Assembly: GCA_029990175.1 (NCBI GenBank)
Contig: JARKIP010000033.1
Coordinates: 18,769,001-18,833,000 of the forward strand
DNA from: Petunia secreta
Lineage: Eukaryota > Streptophyta > Magnoliopsida > Solanales > Solanaceae
DNA length: 64,000 nt
Reading direction: 5' to 3'
The notes under the pieces are model-generated. The model was not told the origin of the DNA and did not search any database. It saw only the letters and a list, made by a program, of their open reading frames with translations. Made by a program: the position numbers and the translations under genes. Shown here one piece after another: positions 22,075 through 33,200 of this stretch. The first letter of the stretch is position 1. Each line of letters begins with the position of its first letter.

Positions 22075-22640
22075 TTTTGAACTGCAGCCTTATAAAATAG
22101 CACAGCTACAGTATATTGTAATGGGACTTCGCTTGAAAGTAATACTAATCCCCCAGATTTTTATGCTGTGACCAGTAGTTTAAGGTGACAAGTAACTACT
22201 CTTCCTGTTGATAAATGCAGTATAGCTACAGGATATTGTAATGGGACCTTGCGTTAATGTAATACGAAGTCCCAGCATTTTACTGCTGGGACAACAAGGG
22301 GGGGGGGGTGAATTTGAACTGCAGCCTTATAAACTAAAAAATAGCACAGCTACAGTATATTGTAATGGGACTACGCTTGAAAGTAATACTAATCCCCCAG
22401 ATTTTTATGCTGTGACCAATAGTTTAAGGTGACAAGTAACTACTCTTCTGTTGATAAATGCAGTATAGCTACAGGATATTGTAATGGGACCTTGGATTAA
22501 TATAATACGAAGTCCAAAATGCTGGGACAACAGGGGGGGGGTGAATTTGAACTGCAGCCTTATAACCTAAAAAATAGCACAGCTACAGTATATTGTAATG
22601 GGACTTCGCTTCAAAGTAATACTAATACCCCAGATTTTTA
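22075..22640. repeat. About 235-bp tandem repeat, 2.5 copies
   Basis: TTTGAACTGCAGCCTTATAA recurs with spacings of 237 and 233 bases (ACTGCAG at 22081, 22318, 22551). Each copy includes CTACAGTATATTGTAATGGG, GTAATACTAATCCCCCAG, and an internal half-repeat with CTACAGGATATTGTAATGGG. Runs of G (9-10) separate copies 1 and 2. It uses the same ATGGGACT and CCCAG words as the 90-bp arrays. Confidence 0.9.
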
Positions 22641-22842
22641 AGAGTGTGTCAGCAAATATCTCGGGTACCAGCATTATATCAGGATAACATTTATACGAGA
22701 AGATCTCGAACTGGAAGAAACATAGGGAAGAACATAGAAACACAGCTTTTTTGACTACATTTATAGTGATACTCAATCTCATTTTGACTATACATATTCA
22801 CTTTGACCATAACAGTAGAACAAAAGTTAGTAACTCCTAGGC

Positions 22843-22850
22843 TATAAATA
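22843..22850 (+). promoter_or_regulatory. TATA box of B3 gene 2
   Basis: TATAAATA in TAGGCTATAAATAAGG, 76 bases before the ATG at 22919; standard plant spacing. Confidence 0.6.
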
Positions 22851-22918
22851 AGGCTTTGCAGTTGAAATAAACAATAACAAAGATTGCAACTAATTTATTT
22901 TTTCATTGAAACAATAAT

Positions 22919-23473
22919 ATGGAGGATGATCGTTGGGAAGAACTAGGCAGTTTCAGTATGCAAATAAGAAAATCATACTTCAAAAGAGATGATTTGGTAT
23001 GTTAAAAAAGTTACAAATTATTTTTTTATGCTTTTGTTCATGTAATTTTTCATTGTTTTTTTTGTATTAACTGTTAAAGTTTATTTTTTCAGATCTTTCC
23101 AGAGAGTTGGAAAGAGAAGCTGCCAAAGGTCAATGGAAGTGCACTTTTACTTTGTGAAAATGATGACACTGATTATGAAATGAAGTTCAAGGCTGGGAAG
23201 GTACATTCAAGGTTGTGCAATGGATGGAAGGAGATGCTTCTGCGTAAAGGCTACAGACTGGGTGATGTTCTTCTGTTTAATCATGTTGTTCATGAGGTTT
23301 ACAACGGCGTTGCCACTATGGTTTTTGAAATTTCATTAGTAAATCGTCAGGTTGGTCAAGGCCACAACAATGATGATGATGTTGATGATGATGATGATGA
23401 TGACGACAATGATGATGATGGTAGCAGCGACGAAGATGTAGGATCAGCCCAGAAGCCTATTGTGATTGAATAA
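22919..23473 (+). CDS. Small B3-domain protein 2 of the MULE
   Basis: Two exons, 22919-22996 and 23093-23473, protein 152 aa. Exon 1 gives a 26-residue leader; exon 2 begins IFPESWKEKLPKVNG and continues through a B3 pattern: strand residues, LCNGWKEMLLRKGYRLGD, VLLFNHVVHE, then MVFEISLV. The GYRLGDVLLF block is the classic B3 end motif, making this the clearer of the two B3 genes. The tail is acidic (an 8-D run among D/N residues) and ends in KPIVIE. The shared 'I(L/F)P.W' exon-2 start shows common ancestry with the gene at 18552. It probably binds DNA in the nucleus; the target is unknown, and the element's repeats are the obvious candidate. Confidence 0.7.
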
Positions 23474-23989
23474 GTTTTAGTAGTTTTTATGTTTTTTCTG
23501 TTAATGTGGGATGTTTGTTTGTCTTTTTTTTCATGTGTGTTTTTTCAGTTAATGTCGAATTATGAACAATGATTTTTCGTAGTATGAACTGTGTTTCTAA
23601 GTACTGTGTTTTTATTATTTTAAGCAAGATCAAAGTGTTTGTTGTTCAATAAGTAAAAAAACTAGAAAATAGATAAATCAAGACAACTATTTTGCACAGC
23701 AACGAGTGAGAAGTGTATTTTTTATATATAATAATCCTTGTTAAAGAATACAGAGGAAGTAAAATGTAAAAAAAAAAAAAAGTTCTCTAGAAGTGAATAG
23801 TCCTTTTTGACATCAGATTTGTTGCGACTGGATGAAAATAGAGAAGAATAGTCTTCTATCTATCTAGTGTTGATGCGATTCCTAACTGAAAAACAAAAAA
23901 AAAAAAAAAAAATTTTAACATAGCCAGCTTTGGGGTGTTGAATTGCACTAAAATAGAATTAAAAAATAAAATCATATAGAGAGACATAC
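23474..23989. other. Convergent 3' region between B3 gene 2 and the transposase
   Basis: AT-rich with A-runs (23768-23781, 23894-23911), no ORF. It would hold the 3' ends of both convergent transcripts. Just after the transposase stop the minus strand reads GGTATGT, a good splice donor, so a 3'-UTR intron is possible. Confidence 0.5.
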
Positions 23990-26708
23990 CTATTGGGAGT
24001 TATGTTTCTTTGAATATGGGTGAAGTACTGGAGTGTGTCTGCAAGATGTTCTGTTGTGTCCACGCTTTCTACATATCCCACAGTGTTTCCCCGTTTGTCT
24101 TACATATTCTGCAGTCGAGACAAATCTTTTCTCCTGTCTTCTACCTGCCTTAACTTTAAAATCTGGGGGTTTTGTTATCTCTACTTTAATGCTATCAGGT
24201 ACAACCCATGATTCTTCATGTCCAACAGTGTTGATTTCCGCTTCATACTGTTTTAACCATGTTTCTCTTTTATACCATATAGAGCAATAGTCCGATTTGT
24301 TTAGGTGCACTCTGTCTATAGCAGCAAGTGCATGTTCACAAGGCATTTCATCCATCTGGAACTTGAGGCATTGACATTCTTTTTTCTTCAAACAAACAAT
24401 GAATTCTCTACCTTCATCTGTTACCTTAAAGCTTTGATCCGCAGTCCGGTCAACCTGTAAAAATGTAATGTATAAGATCACTTGACTAGCATAACACATA
24501 CGATGCTGCAAATTACTGGATCCCCCGCTTTTGCATACCATGTAGTTCCAGCACAAAACCCGGGACTTCATGAATTATCATTGACATAATGCAAATGAAT
24601 TATCATTGACATAATGCAAATGAAATCCCAAAATACTCACATTCATTCTATATGCTTTTTTTATTTTTTTTTTCAATTCATCATCTGTCCATTTTGATGT
24701 TGCAAAGAAAATATCCTGCGCACTTTTCCGTCTCTCATAAAACCAGGTCTGTAGCTTGTTCATTATGTTGTCCACCATTGACAGTATTGATTTCCCCCGA
24801 GCATGTAACAGAGCATTATTCATTGATTCCACAATATTTGATGTCATCATGTCATATCTTCGATTTCGACAGCAAGCTCTAGTCCATCTCTCTGGTGGTT
24901 CTTCCATGAGGTAATCATAGGTTGCCCTATCCGTTTCCTTCATTTGATTCATGTCTGTTTTAAACTCTGCAATCGTGTAGACACGACATGCACTATTGAA
25001 TATACTTATCACTGCAGGACTCACATTCCTTTTGTTAAGGTTCTTTTCCAGATGATATACACAGATACCATGGGCACATTCAGGATATACATTTGCAATC
25101 CCATTTGCAATTGCAGGATTACGATCTGAAAGGAACAGTAAATTCTCACGACAACCAAATGCAATGCGCAACTGTCTAAAGAACCAATTGTATGCCAGAT
25201 TATTTTCTGAGTCGACAACTCCAAAGGCAAGTGGGAAGATTTGGTTATTTGCATCTTTCGTCACTGCAACCAATAGTGTGCCTGAATATCTCCCCTTAAG
25301 GAATGTTCCATCGACAACTATCACAGGTCTACAATGTTTCCAGCCTTTGATAGATGCCGCACAAGCAAAAAACATATATTTGAACCTGGATAATAGAATT
25401 GCAGTGTTATCAGTAAAATTAATGTTAAAATTTTTGAGTCTCAGGTTTTAATACTGGAACCCCACTTATACATAATGACTACATCACAGCATTTTTGTGA
25501 CGGGAATCGAACAAATAACACTGCAGTCTCAGGATTTTTTTAATTGGCATTACTGGAATTCTACACAAAAATATATAAGTACACTTTTTTTTTTTTTTTT
25601 ACCTGTTCTCATCATCTCTTTGAAGAGCAACATGTGAGCCTGGATTGATGTCTTTTAGCACATATAAATATGCTGGTAACTTCTGAAAGTTCTGCTCAGG
25701 CGTTCCTCTAATTAAAGACTCTCCTTCTTTTATAGCACGCCATGCCTTATTATAAGAGATTAGAACTCCCATTTTCCTTCTAATCTCTGCAACAACAAAA
25801 TTAGGCTTAACAGGATAATTATCGTCTCTTAGATTCTCAACTATCTCATCTCGAACAATCTTTGACGTAGCATGTTTTTGGTCTCTTTTTCTATCATCCA
25901 CCGAGCAAGTGTGATTCTTCTCAAACTTCAGTATTTTGAACAGTGTGGATTGTTTAATTCTGGAAGATCGAACAGTCCACTCACATTTTTCATTCATGCA
26001 TGCCAGTGAATATCTCGTTGTGCTTGATCTCACAACCTTGAATTCAAAATGGTGTGCAATTGCAGTTGTCTGGAAACATTTAGTGATACACTGTTTGTTT
26101 AAAAAAATTGATCCAACCTTGATGTCGTCCAAATCTGCATTTTCTTTTAGTATTGGACGAGGAGATTCTCTTATTTTCTTACTTGAATACCTCTTTCTCT
26201 TTTTTCCAGCACTGGATGGCTCAGGAAGTTCAATATTTACAAGCTGTTGTTCTGTGTTTTCAGCATGCATTAACTGTTGATCTACTGCTACAGCTTCCAC
26301 AGATGGAGGTGTCAAAACTATCACTTCAAAAGCATCATCGTTGTCTATTTGCATTATCATTTGGCCTTCAGTGTAATCAACTCTCTCAGACTGTGGAGTT
26401 CGTTGTGTAATGTCAACTATGAAACGTCTACTCCTATACTCGGAATTGTTCTTCATCAAGTGTAAACAGCTGATTAAATCATCGGTATTTTTTATAGGGA
26501 CACCTTTGCTTGTTCCAAGTTCCATATCAAACCATATGAATGCCTCACAATGTTCTTCGTCTAAATCTATCTTTTTCCAAAGGTTTCTTCTGAAATCTTG
26601 AAAAGTATCTGTTTCACTATGTAGAAAAATCCTTGTCTCATGATCTATGTACTTATAATCTGGTGTCCATTTCCCATTGAATGCAAGAACAATACACTGT
26701 TTAGCCAT
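23990..26708 (-). CDS. MULE transposase (MURA-like)
   Basis: Three exons on the minus strand: 26708-25603, 25385-24641, 24454-23990; GT-AG borders, phase consistent, 771 aa. Residues 1-110 look like the PB1-like N-terminus of plant MULE proteins. Residues about 195-270 match the MuDR DNA-binding domain (IKVGSIFLNKQC ... CEWTVRSS ... HTC). The core has the MULE DDE set: D394 (VIVVDGTFLKG), D456 (FLSDRNPA), E555 (NIVESMNN), with the CxxH/HGICVYHLEKN block between. Exon 3 carries a SWIM finger (CQC...CEHA) and a zinc knuckle (CGICRKRGHNRTSC). No stop or frameshift was found, so it may be functional. It catalyses cut-and-paste transposition at the element ends. Confidence 0.9.
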
Positions 26709-26711
26709 CAC

Positions 26712-27701
26712 CTGTAGTTACAAAAGACAGTAAAACTAAACTAAGTTACAAAGAAATCCACATGGTAAAAAACTGTAATTGTAGCTTAATAATGAATGCT
26801 TAAGAACTGCTAATCTATAAGATAAATATACATTTCCATAGTTTAATTGCTAACTATACAGGGTGGAGGGGGATTTTTGAAGTGCAGCTCTATATGCTAA
26901 AATATAGCATAGCTACAGGATATTGTAATGGGACTTTGCTTCAACTTAACACTAAACCCCAGCATTTTGTGCTGTGGATATTTTTTAATGGTACACTGCT
27001 TCAGCACTAATCCACAGCATTAAATTCTGTAGGTTGAAGGAAGGTCCCATCACAATATCCTGGGGATATCACGCCATTTTGAAGTGCAAGTTTATATCCT
27101 AATATAGTACAGCTACAGGATATTATAATGGGGCTTTGCTTCAACGTAATACTAAGCCCCAGCATTTTTAGCGTTGGAATACAGGATATTTTTCTAATGG
27201 GGCATTGGTTCAACAGAAATCCCAGCATTAAATGCTGGAGGTTAGTGTTACGTTGAACGAAGTTCCCATCACAATATCCTGGGGATATCAGGCCATATTG
27301 AAGTGCTTATCTAAAATGTAATCATAGCTACAGGAAATTTATAACGGGGCTTTTGCTTCAACGTAACACTAAGCCCCTGCATTTAGTGTTGGACAACAGG
27401 ATATTTCTACTGGGACATTGCTTCAACATTAATCACCCAGCATGAAATGCTGGAGGTTACTGTTACGTTGAAGCAAGGTCACATCACAATATGCTGGGGA
27501 TATCAGGCTTTTGCTTAAATGTAATACAATTCTAGGTATTTCATACTCTTATGAACTTAATTCAGATTCATATTAATTATATATAACAGTAAATTCGCGT
27601 TTCAGAAAAACAAATTCAGATTATAATCACGAAAACAGATATATTTATGTAATATAATTCAAACTCAGCACAGAAACGTCGGAGAAACTGTGTAATCGCA
27701 C
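26712..27701 (-). promoter_or_regulatory. Probable 5'-UTR intron of the transposase gene
   Basis: On the minus strand a donor AATTGCAG|GTGCGA lies at 27702/27701, and an acceptor TTTTGTAACTACAG ends at 26712, three bases before the ATG. If used, the repeat block 26870-27510 is intronic, as with the array unit in intron 4 of the DUF1985 gene. Confidence 0.4.
26870..27510. repeat. Motif repeats upstream of the transposase
   Basis: Three diverged copies of about 200 bp with AGCTACAGGATATT(G/A)TAATGGG(A/G)CTTTGCTTC, GTAA(T/C)ACTAA(A/G)CCCCAGCATTT and CCATCACAATATCCTGGGGATATCA (about 26930, 27115 and 27325). Same orientation and wording as the 22 kb repeats. Confidence 0.85.
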
Positions 27702-27889
27702 CTGCAATTAGCTTTTACAGTTTGAATTTGAAAGTTCCGGGAGAGAGAGGATGATCTGGAGAGTTGAGAGAAGTAACGTATGCTTTGTTCTGTTTTTTTC
27801 CACGCGTTATTTTGTATTTATTGTTGAGCTGTAGGTTTTTAAGGGTAGTTTAGTAAATTCAATATATGCGGCAGTAGCCTGAATGTACG

Positions 27890-27990
27890 CGAGTGTTTTA
27901 TTGGCTATTTCTCAATGAATTTTGAAACTATGCATGGAACTCATTTAACGTGTGCAAAATTGGCTAGTCATCAATTTTTCGCGTTGAAAA
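27890..27990 (-). repeat. Right terminal inverted repeat of the large MULE (diverged)
   Basis: CGAGT ... GGCTATTTCTCAATGAATTT ... CAAAATTGGCTA matches the inverse of the left end at 5055-5128. The transposase gene reads inward from this end. Confidence 0.55.
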
Positions 27991-28022
27991 CCGTGTGCTT
28001 TTATGGTCAAAGACATGATTTA

Positions 28023-28191
28023 GAGCCCGTTTGGGTGATTTTAAAAATGACTTTTAAGCTCATAAGTCTATTAATATATGTTTGGTAACTTAAAAAATTT
28101 TGGACTTATAAGTCATAAGTGGCTTTTAAATCACTTTTTGACTTATAAACTACTTAAAATAAGCTGCTTATAAGCCTACCCAAACATGCTC
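28023..28191. mobile_element. PIF/Harbinger-like MITE, 169 bp
   Basis: Ends GAGCCCGTTTGGGT and, inverted, GAGCATGTTTGGGT, with the 3-bp target duplication TTA on both sides (28020-28022 and 28192-28194). The interior is AT-rich with repeated ACTTATAAG words. No coding capacity. Confidence 0.75.
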
Positions 28192-28289
28192 TTAGTGGAG
28201 CTATTTACAAAGCTTATTCTCGGGTCATACAATTTTTTCTTTCTTTTTACAATTAATTTCTTTTAATTGCTTTACATATAGGAACACAA

Positions 28290-29127
28290 ATTGATCATTT
28301 TAATCCTCCAACTTTGGTTTAAAAATTAAATACATCCCCAAATTTAAATAATAGACATATTCATCCCTTCATCTCAAATTTATATTTATAATACCTATTT
28401 TACCTTCTAATTTATCAACATATGTGGGTGTGTGTATGTGTGTATATATATATATAAAATATTATGTATGTTTTCTCTTTTTTAATATATGTTATGGACT
28501 TAGAGATTAAAAAAATCATAATTATATAGTAAAAATTGAAATAAAAGATTTTGATATGCATATACATAGTTGGATTAGCTAAAGATCGAACAAAATGAAT
28601 AAATTTATTTAGAATTATTTGTTCATATCAGTATTCAGTAATTTTGATAATAACAACCAAACTCAATAACTTTTTACAATTGAAAATAAAGAGAACTATA
28701 ATTATTTACATATGTTCAATGCAAATATTTTTTTTAGGAATAAATATATATTTTATAAAAATCACTAAGTGATTCTCTTTATATATTACTAGAAGACTTT
28801 CAAATTATGATAAAAAATACTATAGTATTGGCAATTAAAACACTAAAATCTATATATGCACTAAGAAATAGAAGAGGATGTGATATAACTTAACTATAAT
28901 TATAGCCAAAGAAGATAATTGAAAAAAAAAATATGACATATAATAAAAATATATATGGCATGGGCAATAATAAAATTTACAAAAATATAAAATAGTAAAT
29001 GATCTTGAAAGTGGCAAGGACATAATAGACATTGCATAAAATAGGAGGATGAATTTGTTTATTATTCAAAGTTGAGGGATATGTTTGATTTTTAGAGTAA
29101 AGTTGGAGGATGAAAATAATTTTTACC
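28290..29127. mobile_element. Non-autonomous element with about 80-bp inverted ends
   Basis: The left arm (TCCTCCAACTTTGG ... TATTCATCC) matches the inverse of the right arm (GGATGAATTTG ... AAGTTGGAGGATG) over roughly 80 bases. The interior is very AT-rich, with a TG/TA microsatellite at 28425-28457. Long inverted ends suggest MULE origin; no TSD was identified. Confidence 0.65.
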
Positions 29128-29180
29128 CATTAATTATATAATTTATGCATACTAAGATCATCCTTAATCCAAAGAAATAT

Positions 29181-29478
29181 ATTTAGCTCTGTTTGTTTAT
29201 AAAACTTGGAAGCATTTTTTGGGAATGTTTTGGGAAAAACTTGTTTGTTTATAAAATTTGGTCAAATTTTGAAACCAAGATTTCAAATTCTCAAAAATTC
29301 AACCAGTTTTTGGGAGTGTTTGGTAAAGTTACTTTTTTCACTCACAAACTTCAACTTCTTTTTTTTTCAAATAAAATGTGTGTCCAAACACAATTTCAAA
29401 TTTTAAAGATTATTTTTCAACTCAACTTCAAAAAATTCAAATTCTCAAGTTTCAACCAAATTAATATCCAAACGCTAG
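29181..29478. mobile_element. Possible MITE
   Basis: The left edge TAGCTCTGTTTG and inverted right edge TAGCGTTTGG are weakly similar, and the interior is full of TTTGG/CCAAA and TTCAA words, as in common Solanaceae MITEs. The boundary is uncertain. Confidence 0.35.
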
Positions 29479-30279
29479 CTTAGTTAATGAGTTTGTATTA
29501 GTTGGGTGAGTCATATTTTACCTGAAAAATTGCAAGTGGAAGTTGAGTCCAAACTTGATTGATAAATCAAGTTAATGAATTGTGATGAGCATTGTGATCC
29601 TACTTTTCGAATTCTCAATTCGTAATCAAGGATAACAAGCTAGTATTGTGGAATCGACATCTTATAGATACACTCCTATTAATTATCTCTTAGACTTAGT
29701 TTACACATCTGGTTTTGCATTGGTCAATAGTATGTCAGATAATTTGTTCAATAAGGATATGTATCATTAACTTAGAATATTATAGGGTATGTAGACCCAA
29801 ATAAATATACTAGTGTAGTACTTGTACAACATAGGACAAATTTGCATGCATACAACAGAAACACATTATACACAAAGAGATATTAATTCCTATCCTCCAA
29901 TTTAGGCATTAATCTCTCCATTCCATTTCTTGTCCAAAAACAGTGGAGCTCCCATCCTCCAACAACACTCTACTACACATCTCCCTCTCAATTCATCTCC
30001 CAAAAATTTGAACCAAAAAAGCTTTTCCTATGTTTTTTTGGCTCCTCAAACTCCTTGCTTCTGGAGCTTTAATTTTTTACCCTTTAACCCCCATAATATT
30101 GGATTACATATATTGCCAAGCGTAGCACGTTCCTTTTTTGAAATATATAGGATTTTTTGAAATGTGGAATTCCAAAATTATTGAGAGTTGTAGAAAAAAG
30201 AAGGTGACAACATAGGCATTACAAATCCTGACAGTTGCAAAAGAAAAAACAAATAATCCTTGAGTTTTAATTAAATGAA
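29479..30279. other. Intergenic region and 5' flank of the ABCG gene
   Basis: AT-rich sequence without a convincing ORF. The CT/CA-rich stretch 29890-30060 and following sequence probably include the promoter and 5' UTR of the gene starting at 30280. Confidence 0.5.
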
Positions 30280-33200
30280 ATGGGTAGAATTAGGATATGG
30301 GTGTCATGTTATTATTTGTTTCTGATTCTTGGGTTGAGTTTTTCACCATGTGTTTGGTGTGCAACAACTAGTAAATCACCATCAGCTGCTGATCAAACTG
30401 CTGTGCCCATTCTTGCATCTTTTATTTATAGCCAACTTGCTAATCTTACAAAGATATTCCATGATGATATCACAAGGGCTTTGGGATTTTGCATTAAGGA
30501 TGTGTAAGTGTTTTTAATTATGTAACATCTTCATACAATATGTATATGTATATACTTTTATTTGCTCTTTTAACTTTCTTGTTAATTTTAGGGACGCTGA
30601 GTTGATTGAAGCATTTAATTTTGCCAAGAATTTGGAGTTCTTAAACAATTGCTTTAAAGAGACCAAAGGTACGTATTGATACTTTAATGATACACTAGTT
30701 GCATACATGTTCAAACCCCATAATTCATGCTAAATTGGAAACACAATGTAGACGTACTGTGCCATTTCTATTGGCTAGCTTGCACCAATTAGCATTGTTT
30801 ATTGTATGTATTGCTTATGTTAATGATTTTTTTCATGCATTAATCCTAAACTACTTGTTGGCAAAATTATATTTTGGTCGCCACTTTGTCTATTGCATTC
30901 AAGATTGGGAATACACCACAAATAATCAATTGTTTATTTTCGATTGAAATGACCGTCTTATAATATATTCATGGGCATTAAAGACAAATTTTTATACTAT
31001 TAGGTTATGTGTAAATAGTTGTCCATGAAAAAGGTGAATTTAGTAGCCTGAAAAATAAACTATGTTATCTAGTACTAGTATATTAGGTTAAAGTAGATTG
31101 ATAGTTAAAAAATTCTTCACAATATTAGTCTATATAAGTTCAATTCATTACAAAGGTAGGAATTCCAAGATTTCAAGTAGAAATTTTTTGTCATTTTGTT
31201 TCGAGTGCAGCGTTTACACTAAATAATACCTATAGAATATGATTGGTAAATAGAAATAGAGAAGGTTAGTTGAATAATGTGTAAAAGTTTGTTATGTACA
31301 TTTTAGTTTGAATCCTAATGTCTAACAGTATGCTGATGATCTTAAACAGATGTGACACAGAGACTATGTAATGCAGCAGAGATGAAGTTCTACTTCTCAA
31401 GTTTTCTGGCAACAACAAAAGCAACCACTAGAAAATCTCAAGTCTTAAAACCCAATAGGAACTGTAACTTGACATCATGGGTTCCTGGATGTGAACCAGG
31501 CTGGGCATGCGGTGTTGCTTCAAATCAGAAAGTTGATCTTAAGAATGCAAAAGAAATGCCTGACCGCACTCGTGATAGTCAACCGTGTTGTGAGGGCTTT
31601 TTCTGCCCTCGTGGCTTGACTTGCATGATACGTAAGTACGAATCTTTACACTATCAATATCTAGTATAATCCGTGATAGCATGTTACTACCATGTTGCTA
31701 ATTAATATGAATTTAACTTATAAACGCGGCAAACAAGTGAATAACTTTTGCAGTGTAATTTAACTAGATGTAGCATGTTATTTTTTCGTACTTCTCTGGT
31801 AACTTGTTCTGCTTATTATGGAGCGTTAAATGTAGTTATTTTTAGGTGACCTGGCAGTGTAAAAAAATCATTTACACTTCAAGATTTACCTGTAATTACC
31901 TTATAAGTAACCTGATTGTGTAAAGATTTTTCTAAGTCAGTGTATAGAACTTATTTCTAAATAGTTGGTTTGGTAACATGTTTGGAAGATTTTGTACCTA
32001 ATATAGCAGCCCTTCTGCATTGCAAATTTCCTTTACTGACTTATTTTGGTTCATCTTTCATCAATAGTCAATGGCACATGGTTGGAGCTCAACTTGTGTA
32101 AATGTGTGAAAATTAGTAGTTATACAATTTGGAAATGCTGCAAAGATAAGTTAAAAAGGGAGTTAGATGAATCCTTCTTTCGACTTTGTTGGCCTTAGTG
32201 TTCGTTATTGTGCGTCCAGTCTTGTCCTGAAACACTCAATCTACAACAATAGCAACCTCTGCATTATTAATGATAAGAATTATTCTAATGCTACCAAATT
32301 GATGTATAGAGCTTTGAATACCTTTGAATTAGCATTTGAAGAAAATTTAATATGGTGGCTAGAGTTTTTTAATTTTTGTACTCAATCTGAAAGATTACTG
32401 CTGCCATGTTATGCAGCTTGTCCATTAGGCGCTTACTGCCCTCGTGCAACAGTCAACAAAACAACCGGTGTATGTGATCCGTAAGTTTCTACTTCCAATT
32501 TTGCTTATTCTATTGCAGCATGCCTTTCTATAGTCATATGATCAATTAATACGTGTTTGGTAAAGAAATTTCCAGATATTCATACCAACAACCTCCAGGC
32601 AAGAAAAACCATGCTTGTGGAGCAGCTGATATGTGGGGTAGTGAAACAGGCGGTGACGAGATATTCTGTTCACCAGGATCTTATTGTCCAACTACCACCA
32701 GAAAGGTTACTTGTTCGGAAGGGTATTGAATTTGATCCCAGAAACTCACAGCATTACTTGTTATCTTCTGAAGCAGTAACCAAGTACCTGCAAATTTTGC
32801 ACAATCTGACTCTTTAACTTGAACTGATGTTTCCAATGCATTACCATCTTTTTGTAACAACTCTAGTTACAATCTTATTCACTAAGTTTCTACTCTGTAC
32901 TTTCAGAAATTACTGCAGGAAGGGCTCTACGGCTCAAAAAGGTAAATCCTCACACTTGTAGGAAGCTTCAAAAGCTTAGCTCGTTAAACAGGAGGTGAAA
33001 CTTACGGCCACGTTCAATCCTCTCATCACAGACTTGACTATATGTTATGCTCAGAATGAGTAGGAAAAACAATTAAAAGAACTGTAGTAGGATCTCATCC
33101 AGTTCACTTAATTGTATTAAGATGGTATTGGCCTTTAGTTTCCACCTCAAGATACTGTTTGAATCCCACATTGTTTGAGGGTATAGGCTGTTATCTGCAT

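Larger units (their letters stand above)
5030..27990. mobile_element. Very large Mutator-like element (VANDAL/Kaonashi type, about 23 kb)
   Basis: The block is bounded by diverged inverted ends (5030-5128 and 27890-27990). It encloses a MULE transposase, a DUF1985-Ulp1 gene, two B3-domain genes, two small coiled-coil genes and an embedded gypsy-type transposon gene. All the intergenic DNA shares one family of motif arrays not seen in the flanking ABCG or TRF-like genes, which is the best evidence that this is one unit. VANDAL and Kaonashi elements are the known MULE groups combining a transposase with Ulp1/DUF1985 proteins. The ends are approximate; I found no clear 9-11 bp TSD. All coding exons except those of the embedded gene look intact, so the element may be recent or active. 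Confidence 0.75.
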
